Notes under the pieces: model-generated
Database searches by the model: none
What the model was told of the DNA's origin: nothing
The model's input: only the letters and a program-made list of their open reading frames with translations
Position numbers and translations under genes: made by a program
NCBI RefSeq assembly: GCF_002835805.1
Contig: NZ_PISE01000047.1
Location: 20,830 to 84,829, forward strand
Length of the DNA stretch: 64,000 nt
Reading direction: 5' to 3'
Source: Niallia nealsonii
GTDB taxonomy: Bacteria; Bacillota; Bacilli; Bacillales; Cytobacillaceae
In this document: positions 36,472 through 46,489 of the stretch, in pieces
Layout: each line of letters begins with the position of its first letter
How positions within the stretch are numbered: the stretch's first letter is position 1

Positions 36472-36741
36472 TTAGTTTTTAGAATAGAAATTTACAATGC
36501 CTTTTGCGACATCTTGTGCTTTTACTTCATAGGTTCCGCTTTGCACTTGTTTTTTCAGTGCTTCAATTTTTTCTGCTCTTTCAGAAGAAATTTGTGAAAC
36601 TTGCTGCAATTCTTTTGCTGCTGCAGAAATCTCTACTTTATCTGTTCCTTTTGCGGCTTCTGTTTTATTTGCTGCGTTGATTTTGTTAACTGAATTTTTA
36701 TATGGATTAATACCTTGTGTTCCAAAATTATTAATTTTCAT
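36472..36741 (-). CDS. flgM: Anti-sigma-D factor FlgM
   Basis: An 89-residue inhibitor that holds SigD until the hook is complete and is then removed. The start MKINNFGTQGINPYKNSVNK and the C-terminal SSERAEKIEALKKQVQSGTY and ARGIV-like AKGIVNFY segments are characteristic. The ATG at 36739-36741 has GGGAGGAG upstream; a longer in-frame start at 36771 lacks one. A SigD promoter lies about 50 bp upstream, giving feedback control. Confidence 0.94.
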   Translation of the reverse strand: MKINNFGTQGINPYKNSVNKINAANKTEAAKGTDKVEISAAAKELQQVSQISSERAEKIEALKKQVQSGTYEVKAQDVAKGIVNFYSKN

Positions 36742-36789
36742 CGTGTACTCCTCCCTTTCGATTCCGAACAAAATATATGATTACTTCTA

Positions 36790-36815
36790 TTATCGGATGA
36801 TTAGCTATCCATTTA
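36790..36815 (-). promoter_or_regulatory. SigD promoter of flgM
   Basis: TAAA, 14 nt, TCCGATAA on the minus strand (6 of 8 match to GCCGATAT with correct spacing), 49 bp or more upstream of flgM. Confidence 0.6.
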
Positions 36816-36975
36816 AACATTTCCTGTTGATTTTCTTAAAATACGCCAAATTAACTAAACAAATGCAGATTAAATAGAGAATATTTACCTAATATAAAAT
36901 TTATAATAAATACATTTGGACTGTTTTTATTTAGAGAAGTGGATAATAAAGTGGATTATGGATGGAGTTGTCTAA

Positions 36976-36998
36976 GGAATAACGTATATCGTTATTCC
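36976..36998 (-). terminator. Hairpin after yvyF, possible weak terminator
   Basis: GGAATAACG (36976-36984) and CGTTATTCC (36990-36998) form a perfect 9-bp stem right after the yvyF stop codon. The T-run is poor, so read-through into flgM is likely. Confidence 0.45.
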
Positions 36999-37000
36999 CT

Positions 37001-37408
37001 TTATTCCTTTTCTGAATAATACGTCGAACTTCTTTTTGTCCGTTCTTTTTTCCGAGTTTCTTCTGCTTCTAAACTTTTTAGACCTGTTTTCATATCAGCT
37101 GAACATTTTGAACATAGTTTTCCTGCTCGTATTTCTGTTCCGCATTTTGCACACGGATAACCTAGGTTTGGAAATTGAGCAAGCGTTATTCTACCTTTTT
37201 TAATAAATTTATAAATAAGAGTTTCTTTTACGCCCGTTGCTTCTACTACCTCATCCATTTTTGCTGTTCTATTATGCTTTTTTCGGATAAATTGATACAC
37301 TTTATCAAAATCAGCTTCTTCTTCTTTCCAGCATTTTGTGCATGTTTCTCTGAAGCTGTTGACTACATATAATTCCCCGCATTTTGGACAATTCTCTAGA
37401 TTGGCCAT
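37001..37408 (-). CDS. yvyF: YvyF flagellar operon zinc-ribbon protein
   Basis: A 135-residue protein with three zinc-binding cysteine pairs: CPKC and CTKC near the N-terminus, CAKC and CSKC in the C-terminal third. A MerR/HTH-like segment (AKMDEVVEATGVKETLIYKF) lies in between. It is found next to flgM and comFC in Bacillus and is of unknown function. I choose the ATG of MANLENCPKC (37406-37408); a GTG at 37423 would add five residues. Confidence 0.88.
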   Translation of the reverse strand: MANLENCPKCGELYVVNSFRETCTKCWKEEEADFDKVYQFIRKKHNRTAKMDEVVEATGVKETLIYKFIKKGRITLAQFPNLGYPCAKCGTEIRAGKLCSKCSADMKTGLKSLEAEETRKKERTKRSSTYYSEKE

Positions 37409-37435
37409 AACTCTTTTCCCCACTTTCGCATTTGA

Positions 37436-38131
37436 TCATCTTGCAATGGTAAAAGAGACAACAGATTTTGCTCCTGCCTCTTTAATAGCCAGTGCTGCAT
37501 TATGCAATGTTGCTCCTGTAGTATATATATCGTCAACTAGGATCACATCTTGAGAAATAATCTGCTCGTTATTTTCTACAGCAAAAACAGTGTCTGCTTC
37601 TAACCTTGCAGCACGTGTTTTTTTTGATTGTTTTTCACTATGTATCCTTGTTAAACAATTTGTACTAGGAATGCCGGCAACATGCAAAATAGCTTCCGTC
37701 TGGTTAAATCCTCGTTCATACAAACGAACTTCGCTTAAAGGAATGGGAATGGCAACTTTATCGTGAAATAGCTTTTTAGGAATATATATAGAAAAGGCGC
37801 CTGCCATCAGATAATCTCCTCGATATTTAAATCGGGCAATCACTTCTTTTAAAAAATCATTATATAAAAATAATGAATAATTTTGTATTAAAACGCCTTT
37901 CCATTTTGGATTTTCCTCCCATCTTTTGCAATCATGGCAAATGCCATCATAAATAAACGCAGCATCTAAATCTATTAAGGGCCGATTGCAAATCGTGCAG
38001 CATTCCCCAGTAATCGGCACTAATTTTTGTTTGCAGCCATCACATAAATAAAAGTTTGGTTCTTTTGATAAAAAATAGGTCCAGTTAAAAACAGGAGTCA
38101 CTTCTGTTAAACAAATGACACAGTATATCAT
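37436..38131 (-). CDS. comFC: Competence protein ComFC
   Basis: A 231-residue phosphoribosyltransferase-fold protein needed for DNA uptake. N-terminal cysteines (CVIC, CDGC, CCTIC) form a zinc finger, and the PRPP loop DVILVDDIYTTGATL lies near the C-terminus. It follows comFA with no gap; comFB, which separates them in B. subtilis, is absent. It acts with ComFA and DprA on incoming single-stranded DNA. Confidence 0.93.
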   Translation of the reverse strand: MIYCVICLTEVTPVFNWTYFLSKEPNFYLCDGCKQKLVPITGECCTICNRPLIDLDAAFIYDGICHDCKRWEENPKWKGVLIQNYSLFLYNDFLKEVIARFKYRGDYLMAGAFSIYIPKKLFHDKVAIPIPLSEVRLYERGFNQTEAILHVAGIPSTNCLTRIHSEKQSKKTRAARLEADTVFAVENNEQIISQDVILVDDIYTTGATLHNAALAIKEAGAKSVVSFTIAR

Positions 38132-39619
38132 TTAAATCAACATCCCTTTTTCTTTTGCTTCTTTATTGCTGTTTTCCATTTGTTTTTTTGCTGATAGCAT
38201 GGCATTTGTTTTGCCATAATGAAAAAAGACAATATCGCCTTTTGGATATTCTTTTTTCCTCCCTGCTCTTCCAGAAATTTGGACAAGAGCGCTATCGGTA
38301 AATATTTGATTCTCCGCTCCGAGTACGGCAACATCTATATTAGAAAATGTTACACCTCGTTCTAAAATCGTTGTTGTGATAAGCAACTCCAATTGTTTTT
38401 TGCGCATTTTCTGCACCTTTTCTTTGCGGAAAGGATCTTCTGCATGAACGGTTTCTACATGAGGGGTCCATTGTTCAAAGATAGTCTTTACTTTTTTCAT
38501 ATACGCAATCTTTGGAATAAAAAGAAGAACTTGTTTGCGAGAGTGGATACGCTGTTTTATCCAATCAATTATAACTTGAGGAAGATTGCCTTTCTCTAGC
38601 CGCTTCTCCCAGTTTCCACACCAAGTGAATTGTGGGATAGGGAGAGGTTGCTTGTGGTATCTTGCGGGAATGGTGACATAGTTGATTTTGTTTTGCTGGC
38701 ATTTGTTTCTCCAGGTTTTATTAGGGGTTGCTGTTAAATAGATCATGGCGGAGTTTGGTTTGCGAGATGTTTGTACGGCATATTGAAGACTTGTATCGTA
38801 CGAATAGGGAAAGGCATCCATTTCGTCTAAAATAATTAAATCAAACGTTTGTTTAAATCGAAACAGTTGGTGTGTAGTGCTAATAATAAGGGGACTGTAA
38901 AGATGTCTATCTTCACTTCCTCCATATATGGGGAGCACTTGGATATCTGGAAACACTTCTTGCAGGCGAGGGGCAAGTTCTAATACTACATCGGTTCTTG
39001 GTGTGGCAATGCATACTCGTTTATTTTGTTGTAATGCTTTTTCTATGCCTTTAAATAATACTTCTGTTTTTCCAGCTCCGCACACTGCCCAGATTAGGAG
39101 CTCGGATTGTTGATCTATTATTTGCTCCATTTTTTCTGAGGCTGTTTGTTGACCATAGGATAACTCTCCATCCCATTGGAGTTTGGTATCTTTTGTGTTC
39201 TGCACAACACTTGGACCTATCCAGCTAATAAGTGGGGTACATTCGCTGATTCGCCCCATCATAATGCAATGGCGGCAATAAAAACAGATCTCCTTGCATC
39301 TTGCGCAGTAAAATGATGCAAAATAGTGTTGATTTGTATTTCCACAGCGATTGCAGCAGTAAAAAGCTTGTCGTTTTTCTACTCCTTTGTTGTAAAGGCA
39401 GTATCCATTTATATAATGTTTGTGAATTTCTTTTATAGAGAAAGGAATTTCCTCTAACAGGAGTTGTTTGCCTTGAAGAAGGGATTGGAGATTCGAGTTG
39501 TAATTAAAAATGGGGTTGATTGGCTGAGGGTTGACGTTTGTAATATCAGCAATTCTTTTCGTTTGTTCGATTGCTTTGGTGGCGGGCGTTAATAGGTTAT
39601 TTTGGATGAGGAAACGCAT
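38132..39619 (-). CDS. comFA: DNA uptake ATPase ComFA
   Basis: A 495-residue DEAD-box-like helicase that drives transport of transforming DNA. A cysteine-rich zinc domain (residues 88-118, CCNRC, CARC, CFYCRHC) precedes Walker A GAGKT (181-185), the LDEMDAFPY box and C-terminal SGRAGRKKEYPKG. AAAGGAG precedes the ATG. Its first 31 bp overlap the end of the NERD-type reading frame, which suggests an ancestral operon. Confidence 0.94.
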   Translation of the reverse strand: MRFLIQNNLLTPATKAIEQTKRIADITNVNPQPINPIFNYNSNLQSLLQGKQLLLEEIPFSIKEIHKHYINGYCLYNKGVEKRQAFYCCNRCGNTNQHYFASFYCARCKEICFYCRHCIMMGRISECTPLISWIGPSVVQNTKDTKLQWDGELSYGQQTASEKMEQIIDQQSELLIWAVCGAGKTEVLFKGIEKALQQNKRVCIATPRTDVVLELAPRLQEVFPDIQVLPIYGGSEDRHLYSPLIISTTHQLFRFKQTFDLIILDEMDAFPYSYDTSLQYAVQTSRKPNSAMIYLTATPNKTWRNKCQQNKINYVTIPARYHKQPLPIPQFTWCGNWEKRLEKGNLPQVIIDWIKQRIHSRKQVLLFIPKIAYMKKVKTIFEQWTPHVETVHAEDPFRKEKVQKMRKKQLELLITTTILERGVTFSNIDVAVLGAENQIFTDSALVQISGRAGRKKEYPKGDIVFFHYGKTNAMLSAKKQMENSNKEAKEKGMLI

Positions 39620-40608
39620 TGGAGTTCTCCTTTGGTTAATTTGTTTAATATTTTTATATCAAGATAATATTCATTATCTTTTCTTGTGCCTTTTTTCTTT
39701 AGCTCTATTTTGGACATGATTCTTGTAGCCAAAGAGGAAGACTGTATGTGGAGGAACTCTCTTACCTGCTTATTGTTAATTGTTTTTCCAAACAAATAAT
39801 AATAGTCCTTTAAAGCATGAATATGTTCGTTTTTATTTTTACTCTTGCATAAAGGACAATACCAACTCGCATTGATTCTTTCTAAAGGCGTATAGTTGCC
39901 GTGGCTACATGTCACTCCTTTTGTAATCTCTTCTTTTTCTATAGAAAACCTTTTTAGAATAGAAACAGCTAATGGCTTGTTTTGTTTCTTCCATGCCTTT
40001 ATTAGTGCTGTTAATCCGTCGTCTGATAGACTTTCGGAGAAAATGGAATCATCTATTTTATTAATCTGAAAAGAAAGATAGTTTTGGTGGATTATTTGCT
40101 CCAATATCGAGGAATCTTTGGAATTTGTTTGGATAAAAGCCGTGGGATTGCTTACAACAACCATACTGTACAGTGGAATCGAAGTATATTTACTCAACCA
40201 ATTATTCAATTAAAATTCTATCCTTTTCAACTGAGTTAATGGATAGGGCAGTGCTGATGTTGACTCTTCTTTCTTGCGGATTAATTGATGAAACTCTGTA
40301 TCAAAATACAATTCTCCAGCATAGTTTTTTACTTCTAAAAGTAAAGCAAACTTTTTGGATAGAATTAAAACATCGATTTGAAAATAATGGTTGCCGTCAG
40401 ACAATCTTAAATCATGTAAAATAGAATACTTTTTATCATCTATAAAGCTAAGTGGAAATAGTAGATTTTTTTCTCCTTGGTAACCGGCTAATTTCATATT
40501 GAGTTCTTTTTTTACGAGAGGGAATTTTGAATGATTGGAGGGCAATCTTCGCAATAATGCTTCTAACTGAAGAATAGATTCGGGGATTTTAAGTTTTTTG
40601 ACAATCAA
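39589..40608 (-). pseudogene. NERD-domain protein gene interrupted by an in-frame TAA
   Basis: The first part (40608-40213, 132 codons, TTG start behind AAGGATG) encodes a nuclease-related domain, with YQGEKNLLFPLSFI and FQIDVLILSKKFALLLEVKN. It ends PLTQLKRIEF at TAA (40210-40212). The very next codon continues in the same frame with LNNWLSKYTSIPLYSMVVVS, the usual NERD continuation, for 206 codons. A CAA to TAA change explains it: the ancestral protein would be about 339 residues. The C-terminal half has a CSHGN...CPLC zinc-ribbon-like pair. A truncated NERD product may still be made. Confidence 0.75.
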
Positions 40609-40800
40609 CAGACCACATCCTTTTTTATTTTGCTTTATATATTAGAGGTTTCTCTTAAAAGTTCCTGCTTTTAGGAGAAAAATTTTTAATAAATATTTTT
40701 TATTTTCAAATTCGGTTGGTTATCTTCTTTTTTAGTAGATTTATTTTCAGTTTTTATGATTTATCGATTTTTTGACAAAATCCGTTACTAGCCCACAAAT

Positions 40801-40826
40801 AAAAAAACCCCATCAAGAGGTTCTTT
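40801..40826 (-). terminator. Possible terminator overlapping the degV stop codon
   Basis: A short AACC-TC / G-GGTT hairpin with a T7 run on the minus strand; it overlaps the last codons of degV. Confidence 0.5.
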
Positions 40827-41658
40827 TTCGGATCCAGCCCATACCCATAGCGCCTTCTCCTAAGTGTGTGCCGATGACAGCGCCAAAATAGCTTATACTG
40901 AATTCTATATTTGGAAATTCTACTTCTAGTTCTTTTTTCCACTCTTCTGCTTCTTTTTTTCGGTTTCCGTGGATAAGGACTGCTTGGAATTGTTCGCCTT
41001 TAGTTGCTTCAGCCAACAATTCTACCATTCGCTTCATTGCCTTTTTCTTTGTACGGATTTTTTCAAAGGGAACAATTACTTTGTCTGAAAAATGGAGCAG
41101 CGGTTTTACTTGAAGGAGACTGCCAATTAACGCTTGAGCACTGGAAAGTCTCCCGCCCCGCTGCAGATTGCTCAAATCATCTACCATAAAATAAGCATGG
41201 CTGGAGTTCTTAAGCTCCTCCAATATTTTGATTATTTCGGCAGCTGATTTTCCTTCCTTCACAAGCTTGGCCCCTTCAACAGCAAAAAAGCCTTGGACCA
41301 TGCAGCTGATTTCACTATCAAAAGGATATACTTTAATTCCTTCTACCATAGTCCCTGCCGTTACCGCTCCTTGATAAGTCCCACTAATTCCACTTGATAA
41401 ATGGACACAGACTACCTCATCATAATCGGCAGATAGCTTTTCAAATAGTTCAACAAACTTTCCAATTGGCGGCTGGGAAGTAGTTGGCAGATCCTTTAAT
41501 TTAACTTCTTCATAAAACTGTTCAGCCTTTAGATTTATTTCTTCTTCATAAATTTCATTTCCTAGTATAACCGTTAAAGGAATCATATGTATATTATAGG
41601 CATCTCTAATTTCATCTGATATATATGCAGTACTATCTGTTACAATAGCTGTTCTCAT
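40813..41658 (-). CDS. degV: DegV-family fatty-acid-binding protein
   Basis: A 281-residue EDD-fold protein with MRTAIVTDSTAYISDEI at the N-terminus, the PTTSQPPIGKFVELFE loop and HLSSGISGTYQGA. DegV/FakB proteins bind a fatty acid and present it to the kinase FakA. The gene lies between comFA and degU as in B. subtilis (yviA/degV region). AGGAAGG precedes the ATG. Confidence 0.93.
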   Translation of the reverse strand: MRTAIVTDSTAYISDEIRDAYNIHMIPLTVILGNEIYEEEINLKAEQFYEEVKLKDLPTTSQPPIGKFVELFEKLSADYDEVVCVHLSSGISGTYQGAVTAGTMVEGIKVYPFDSEISCMVQGFFAVEGAKLVKEGKSAAEIIKILEELKNSSHAYFMVDDLSNLQRGGRLSSAQALIGSLLQVKPLLHFSDKVIVPFEKIRTKKKAMKRMVELLAEATKGEQFQAVLIHGNRKKEAEEWKKELEVEFPNIEFSISYFGAVIGTHLGEGAMGMGWIRKRTS

Positions 41659-41706
41659 TTAAATAATTACCTTCCTATCTATTCAAATTGTATGTTCATT
41701 TTAACT

Positions 41707-41745
41707 AAAAAAAGGCTGCCTTGCATTATATTCGCCTTTTTTATT
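41707..41745 (-). terminator. Terminator downstream of the Sda-like gene
   Basis: AAAAAAAGGC (41707-41716) pairs with GCCTTTTTT (41734-41742), flanked by A and T runs. Confidence 0.75.
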
Positions 41746-41814
41746 TAATAGAATGCGAAAAAAGGTAATTTATCTTGTTCTTTATCATATTGATAGGAAA
41801 TAATAGCTTTTTAT

Positions 41815-41967
41815 TTATTTGACTTTTCTTTTATCTATTTCCTGCAATTTTCTTTTTGTGATTTCTTTGGATAAGATTTCTATAAAATCTGCATCCAACT
41901 TTAAAGAAATTGCTAGGTGAAAAGCTTGTATTAATTCAGCATTTGAAAGATTATTTATTCCATTCAT
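41815..41967 (-). CDS. sda: Sda-like sporulation kinase inhibitor
   Basis: A 50-residue helical hairpin: LSNAELIQAFHLAISLKLDA and DFIEILSKEITKRKL align well with B. subtilis Sda ([35 protein letters not shown]). Sda binds KinA and blocks phosphorelay activation when replication is disturbed. I start at the ATG (41965-41967) behind AGGGGTG. A longer frame to 42027 has no support. It sits between degV and degU, an unusual location next to another phosphorelay pair. Confidence 0.75.
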   Translation of the reverse strand: MNGINNLSNAELIQAFHLAISLKLDADFIEILSKEITKRKLQEIDKRKVK

Positions 41968-42105
41968 CCCAAACACCCCTATCCATCTATTTATCAATAG
42001 TTTGCCTGAAATGATTTTATTACGCAAGCATATACTAGTACATTTTAGCTATTTCCTTATAAATTATGTTTTTTATCTGAATTTTCAATATTTTATACAT
42101 GATTA

Positions 42106-42137
42106 TAAAAAAAAGCGTCCCATCTTTTGGGACACTC
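42106..42137 (-). terminator. Terminator of degU
   Basis: AG-GTCCCA / TGGGAC-CT stem with an 8-base T-run on the minus strand. Confidence 0.85.
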
Positions 42138-42139
42138 TT

Positions 42140-42826
42140 TTATCGAACTTCTACCCAGCCATTTTTTATTGCAACAACAACAGCTTGTGTACGATCGTTT
42201 ACATTCATTTTTTGTAAAATATTGCTGACATGATTTTTTACTGTTTTTTCACTTATAAATAAAGCTTCTCCAATTCCTCTATTGCTTTTTCCGTCTGCAA
42301 GAAGCTGTAATACTTCACATTCTCTTCTTGTCAGCAGATGAAGTGGTCTTCTGATTTCAATAGTTTGAACATAGTGGTCGCCGCTTCCTGATTGCTCTTG
42401 TGCTAAACGGCGATATTCATTTACCAGATTATGGGTTACTTTAGGATGAAGATACGAACCTCCATCTGATACTACCTTAACCGCCTCCACTAAAGCATCT
42501 GCATCCATTTCTTTTAATAGATATCCGCTCGCACCTGTTTTTAAAGCATGTGTTACATAATTTTCATCATCATGAATGGATAAAATAATGACTTTTTTAT
42601 CTGGAAATCTTTCTAACAGCTGTCTTGTTGCTTCTACGCCATTTGTTTTGGGCATATTTATATCCATAATCGTTACATCTGGTTCATATTTATCTACTAG
42701 GTCAATTGCTTGAGAACCGTCATCCCCTTCAGCAACTACCTCAAAACTTGATTCAAAATCTAAAATACGTTTTACCCCTTCTCTAAACAATTGATGATCA
42801 TCAATAATAAGAATTTTTGTAGCCAA
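42140..42826 (-). CDS. degU: Response regulator DegU
   Basis: A 228-residue NarL/FixJ-type regulator. The receiver domain has Asp9-Asp10 and the phospho-acceptor Asp55 (TIMDINMPK). The LuxR-type HTH at the C-terminus ([18 protein letters not shown], then [14 protein letters not shown]) binds DNA. The TTG at 42824-42826 lies 8 nt after GGGGAGG and matches the family length; the ATG at 42874 would sit inside degS. DegU controls exoenzymes, competence and motility. Confidence 0.95.
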   Translation of the reverse strand: MATKILIIDDHQLFREGVKRILDFESSFEVVAEGDDGSQAIDLVDKYEPDVTIMDINMPKTNGVEATRQLLERFPDKKVIILSIHDDENYVTHALKTGASGYLLKEMDADALVEAVKVVSDGGSYLHPKVTHNLVNEYRRLAQEQSGSGDHYVQTIEIRRPLHLLTRRECEVLQLLADGKSNRGIGEALFISEKTVKNHVSNILQKMNVNDRTQAVVVAIKNGWVEVR

Positions 42827-42854
42827 TTGTTTCGCCTCCCCTAAGCTTCCCTCT

Positions 42855-43997
42855 TTAATCATTGATAGGAACACTTACCATTACAACAGTTCCTGTTCCT
42901 ATCTTCGTATCAATCGTTAACTCTCCATTTAAGAGCTCGACTCTTTCTCTCATTCCAATAATTCCAAAAGATTCCTCTTTTTTTTGCTCTTTATTAAATC
43001 CTTTGCCATCATCCTTAATCATGACAATCACTTGATCTCTGCGTATTTCTATTCTAACCGTTATCACTTTTGCTTCCGCATGTTTTAATGCATTCTGAAC
43101 AGATTCCTGAATAAGACGGAATAAAGCTACTTCATATTTGCTAGGCAGACGCGTGTCATTTCCTAAACTTGAAAAGACAATCCTTGTTTTTTCATGATAC
43201 TCTTCTGTAGTCTGAAGATATTTTTTTAGAGTCGGCACAAGTCCTAAATCGTCAAGAGCCATCGGGCGAAGATCATAAATAATTCTCCGAACTTCATACA
43301 AAGCGCTTCGTACCATCATTTTTAAACTTCTTATTTCTAAAATAGCCTCTTCTGCACCTTTTTCCCGATAAATTCTTTCCACTAAATCAGAACGCATCAT
43401 TACATTGGCCATCATTTGCGCTGGTCCATCATGAATTTCTCTAGAAAGACGTTTTTTCTCTTCTTCTTGAGCGCCTATAATTTTTAAACCAAAGTCTTGT
43501 TTTTGCTTAGCGTTCTCAAGCACTTCGCCAACCTGCTTTAAGTCGCTAATTAAATAGTTCATAACAACGGAAATCTGTGTGACAAGATGCTCTGCTCTTT
43601 CAATGGTTTCATCTAATCCGATTAAGCGTCTCTCAATATCATCTCTACGCTCACGATATTGTTTTTCCAAAGAACGATTGATGCTTAATTCCATTTGCAG
43701 ACTATGAGCTTTTTCGTACGCTTCTCTTACTTCGATTTCCGTATATTCATTAAAATGCTTACTGACTTCAGACAATCTTCTTCTTGCAAATCTTGCTTGA
43801 ATTTCTAGCTTATCCCCTTCTTCTATCGCCTGTAACACTAGTGTTTTTATCTCTTTTAATTCTGTTGTTAATTGTTCATAGTCTTGTCGGCATTGTTCCC
43901 CAATACGAAAAATCTCGTCTTTACTAAAGCCAACCGTTTCGACCATTTGCTCTAAAATCAAATCTAGTGTTTTTGTCTCAAATTTCCTTATTACCAT
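42855..43997 (-). CDS. degS: Sensor histidine kinase DegS
   Basis: A 380-residue cytoplasmic kinase. A long coiled-coil sensor region (residues 30-170) precedes the HisKA_3 domain with His189 in [17 protein letters not shown]. The ATPase domain carries [14 protein letters not shown] and [10 protein letters not shown]. The residue number of the phospho-histidine equals that of B. subtilis DegS. The ATG at 43995-43997 is 10 nt after GGAGG. It forms an operon with degU. Confidence 0.95.
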   Translation of the reverse strand: MVIRKFETKTLDLILEQMVETVGFSKDEIFRIGEQCRQDYEQLTTELKEIKTLVLQAIEEGDKLEIQARFARRRLSEVSKHFNEYTEIEVREAYEKAHSLQMELSINRSLEKQYRERRDDIERRLIGLDETIERAEHLVTQISVVMNYLISDLKQVGEVLENAKQKQDFGLKIIGAQEEEKKRLSREIHDGPAQMMANVMMRSDLVERIYREKGAEEAILEIRSLKMMVRSALYEVRRIIYDLRPMALDDLGLVPTLKKYLQTTEEYHEKTRIVFSSLGNDTRLPSKYEVALFRLIQESVQNALKHAEAKVITVRIEIRRDQVIVMIKDDGKGFNKEQKKEESFGIIGMRERVELLNGELTIDTKIGTGTVVMVSVPIND

Positions 43998-44042
43998 ATA
44001 TACAATTCCTCCAAAAGGACTGAAAACCCTTCCTGTATCCAT

Positions 44043-44580
44043 TCTATTTTAGCGTGAAAGTATATAATATATATTTTACAATAGAAAATAATAAAAAAAT
44101 CGTTATTTATTCTTATATTAATAACTATTTTAATAAGTCTTTTTACCTATTTAAAATATATTTCATTAAAACCTTATGATAAAAATTATAGCGATTAACA
44201 TAATAATAACTAAAATAAACACCAACCGTATAAAATTTCACAGGCGTTTTCTCCCATTTAATATGCTAATAACTTAAAGACAATATAAGTCATCAATCCG
44301 TCATGTAATGTTATTATACGATTTTTTAAATTTTTTCCGCAAAAAACTTCTATTAATTAATAAAAGGACTATTTGAGTATCGAGTTTTATTTATTATAAC
44401 ATGTGTCCTAGCTGCTAATATTAAGATTTCATTACAAACCATTCAAGAATTGAAGAAAAACTCATGTCGAATTATAATGAAAGAAGGCATTAAAGTGAAT
44501 ACTTTAACAAAGAATCAACAGAAGTCTTCTAAACAAATTATATCAATATTTCCCAACGAAATTTCTATCACTTGTAAAAG
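44043..44580. other. Divergent intergenic region degS / yvyE
   Basis: About 540 bp of AT-rich DNA that must hold the promoters of both divergent units. I see no RNA gene or convincing extra ORF; a 64-codon plus-strand frame (44450-44644) overlaps yvyE and has no ribosome site. Confidence 0.4.
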
Positions 44581-44595
44581 AAGGAGCGATGTTTT

Positions 44596-45246
44596 ATGCT
44601 TCCTTGCTACCACACTGTTCAAGGATACGGTGAACATGAACTGATTATTCAAAGATCACGTTTTATTGCACATATTCAGAGAGTAGAAACAGAAGAAAAG
44701 GCACAGGAATTTATTCAAGAAATAAAAAAAAGACATAAAGATGCCACTCATAATTGTTCTGCTTATTTAATTGGGGAAAACAACCATATTCAAAAGGCTA
44801 ATGACGATGGAGAACCTAGTGGAACAGCAGGTGTACCTATTCTGGAAGTTCTGAAGAAAAAGGAATTAAAGGATACAGCTGTTGTTGTCACTCGCTATTT
44901 TGGCGGAATCAAGCTTGGCGCTGGAGGTTTGATTCGGGCATATGGCAAAGCTACTTCAGAAGGAATATCCTCTACTGGTGTAGTGGAAAGAAAATTAATG
45001 AAAATTATCCAGACAAGCATCGATTACACCTTCCTTGGTAAAGTGGAAAACGAGCTTCGATCTTCTTCCTATCAGATAAAAGATATTCATTATGTAGATA
45101 ATGTACAAATTGAAACATATATCGACATGGGTTCTACCCAATTATTTATCGACTGGATAACAGATTTGACAAATGGTCAAGGAAAAATTAAAGAAATTGG
45201 AGAAGTCTATTTAGAAACCCTGTTGTCTAAAAATAACGAGGGTTAA
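44596..45246 (+). CDS. yvyE: YigZ/IMPACT-family protein YvyE
   Basis: A 216-residue protein with the UPF0029/IMPACT N-terminal domain (HNCSAYLIG, QKANDDGEPSGTAGVPILEV, VVVTRYFGGIKLGAGGLIRAY) and a C-terminal ferredoxin-like domain. Eukaryotic IMPACT proteins modulate translation stress signalling; the bacterial role is not settled. AAGGAG lies 9 nt before the ATG. Gene order degS-yvyE-LCP is conserved with B. subtilis. Confidence 0.93.
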   Translation: MLPCYHTVQGYGEHELIIQRSRFIAHIQRVETEEKAQEFIQEIKKRHKDATHNCSAYLIGENNHIQKANDDGEPSGTAGVPILEVLKKKELKDTAVVVTRYFGGIKLGAGGLIRAYGKATSEGISSTGVVERKLMKIIQTSIDYTFLGKVENELRSSSYQIKDIHYVDNVQIETYIDMGSTQLFIDWITDLTNGQGKIKEIGEVYLETLLSKNNEG

Positions 45247-45386
45247 TTAAACGCGATGAAATTTCTGCAAAAAATACTAAAAAATTCCCCATTAAGAAAT
45301 AAGACACAGATTTACGTAATCACAATTCGATAGTACAATATTCATATTGATATTTCGACAAAATTCTTTTATCAAAGGAGAAATAA

Positions 45387-46478
45387 ATGGCACTTAATCG
45401 AGAGTCCTATGTAAATAATAATAAACGTAAACGAAAGAAAAGGCTTTTCACTTTTATCCTTGTACCGCTTTTGGTTTTGGCTGTCAGCGGTGTAAGTTAT
45501 GGAGCATTCCTCTATACAAAAGCGAAATCCGTTGCAGATGATTCCTATCAGCCAATTGATAGAGAAACAAAAAGAACAACAAAAGTAGATCCAAAGATTG
45601 ATGATGTATCGATTCTATTCATTGGGGTAGACGACAGTGAAAAGCGTTCTTCCAAATCAGGCACCACGAGATCAAGATCAGATGCATTGATGCTTGCAAC
45701 ATTAAATGCAAAAGAAAAATCAGTTAAATTGCTAAGTATCCCTAGGGATTCTTATGTATATATTCCCGAAAGAGGCTACAGCGATAAAATTACCCATGCT
45801 CATTACTTTGGGGGAGTTAGCTCTACTTTAGAAACGGTAGAAGAATTGCTCGATATTCCTGTAGACTATTATGTAAAAATGAACTTTGACGCTTTTATGG
45901 ATACAGTAGATGCATTAGATGGAATTGAAGTAGATGTACCAGTTACTTTTACTGAACAAAATTCAAAAGACAAAAAAGGTGCCGTTCATCTAGAAAAAGG
46001 TTTGCAAACATTAGACGGTGAAGAAGCATTAGCACTTGCAAGAACTCGTAAAATTGATAATGATATTGAACGCGGCAAACGCCAGCAGCTTGTATTAAAA
46101 GCTATTATGGACAAAGCAGTATCTGCTAAAGCTATTACAAAATATACAAATCTAATGGAAGCTGTTGGAGATAATATGACAACAGATTTATCTTTTAGTG
46201 ATATTCAATCCTTTTTATCCTACGCAACAGCAGAAAATGGTCTTCAAGTAGATAGTCTCACTTTGACAGGAAGTGATAGCTATATTAATGGTAAATATAT
46301 TTATCAATTAGATCAAACAGCATTAGCTGAAACACAGTCTATCTTAAAAGAACATTTAGGCCTCACTGATAGTGATGATGATTCCACAACGGATAGTGAA
46401 ACAACTGGAACAATAACAGATGATTCAACAGAAACATCTGTTGATACAACGACGACAAACAGCACTACTAGCAACTAA
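45387..46478 (+). CDS. LytR-CpsA-Psr (LCP) wall polymer ligase
   Basis: A 363-residue membrane-anchored protein: a basic N-terminus, one TM helix (about 20-42), then the LCP domain. Conserved arginines lie in SRSDALML, IPRDSYVYIP and ALARTRKIDNDIERGKRQQ. LCP enzymes transfer WTA from its lipid carrier to peptidoglycan. The C-terminus is a Thr/Ser/Asp-rich disordered tail. AAAGGAG precedes the ATG. The proximity to tagO and the tag genes supports a TagU/TagT-like role. Confidence 0.93.
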   Translation: MALNRESYVNNNKRKRKKRLFTFILVPLLVLAVSGVSYGAFLYTKAKSVADDSYQPIDRETKRTTKVDPKIDDVSILFIGVDDSEKRSSKSGTTRSRSDALMLATLNAKEKSVKLLSIPRDSYVYIPERGYSDKITHAHYFGGVSSTLETVEELLDIPVDYYVKMNFDAFMDTVDALDGIEVDVPVTFTEQNSKDKKGAVHLEKGLQTLDGEEALALARTRKIDNDIERGKRQQLVLKAIMDKAVSAKAITKYTNLMEAVGDNMTTDLSFSDIQSFLSYATAENGLQVDSLTLTGSDSYINGKYIYQLDQTALAETQSILKEHLGLTDSDDDSTTDSETTGTITDDSTETSVDTTTTNSTTSN

Positions 46479-46489
46479 TATTTTAAGCA

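Noticed and set aside
44450..44644. 64-codon plus-strand frame upstream of yvyE
   Set aside because: No ribosome site, overlaps the yvyE start in another frame, and composition is unlike a protein.
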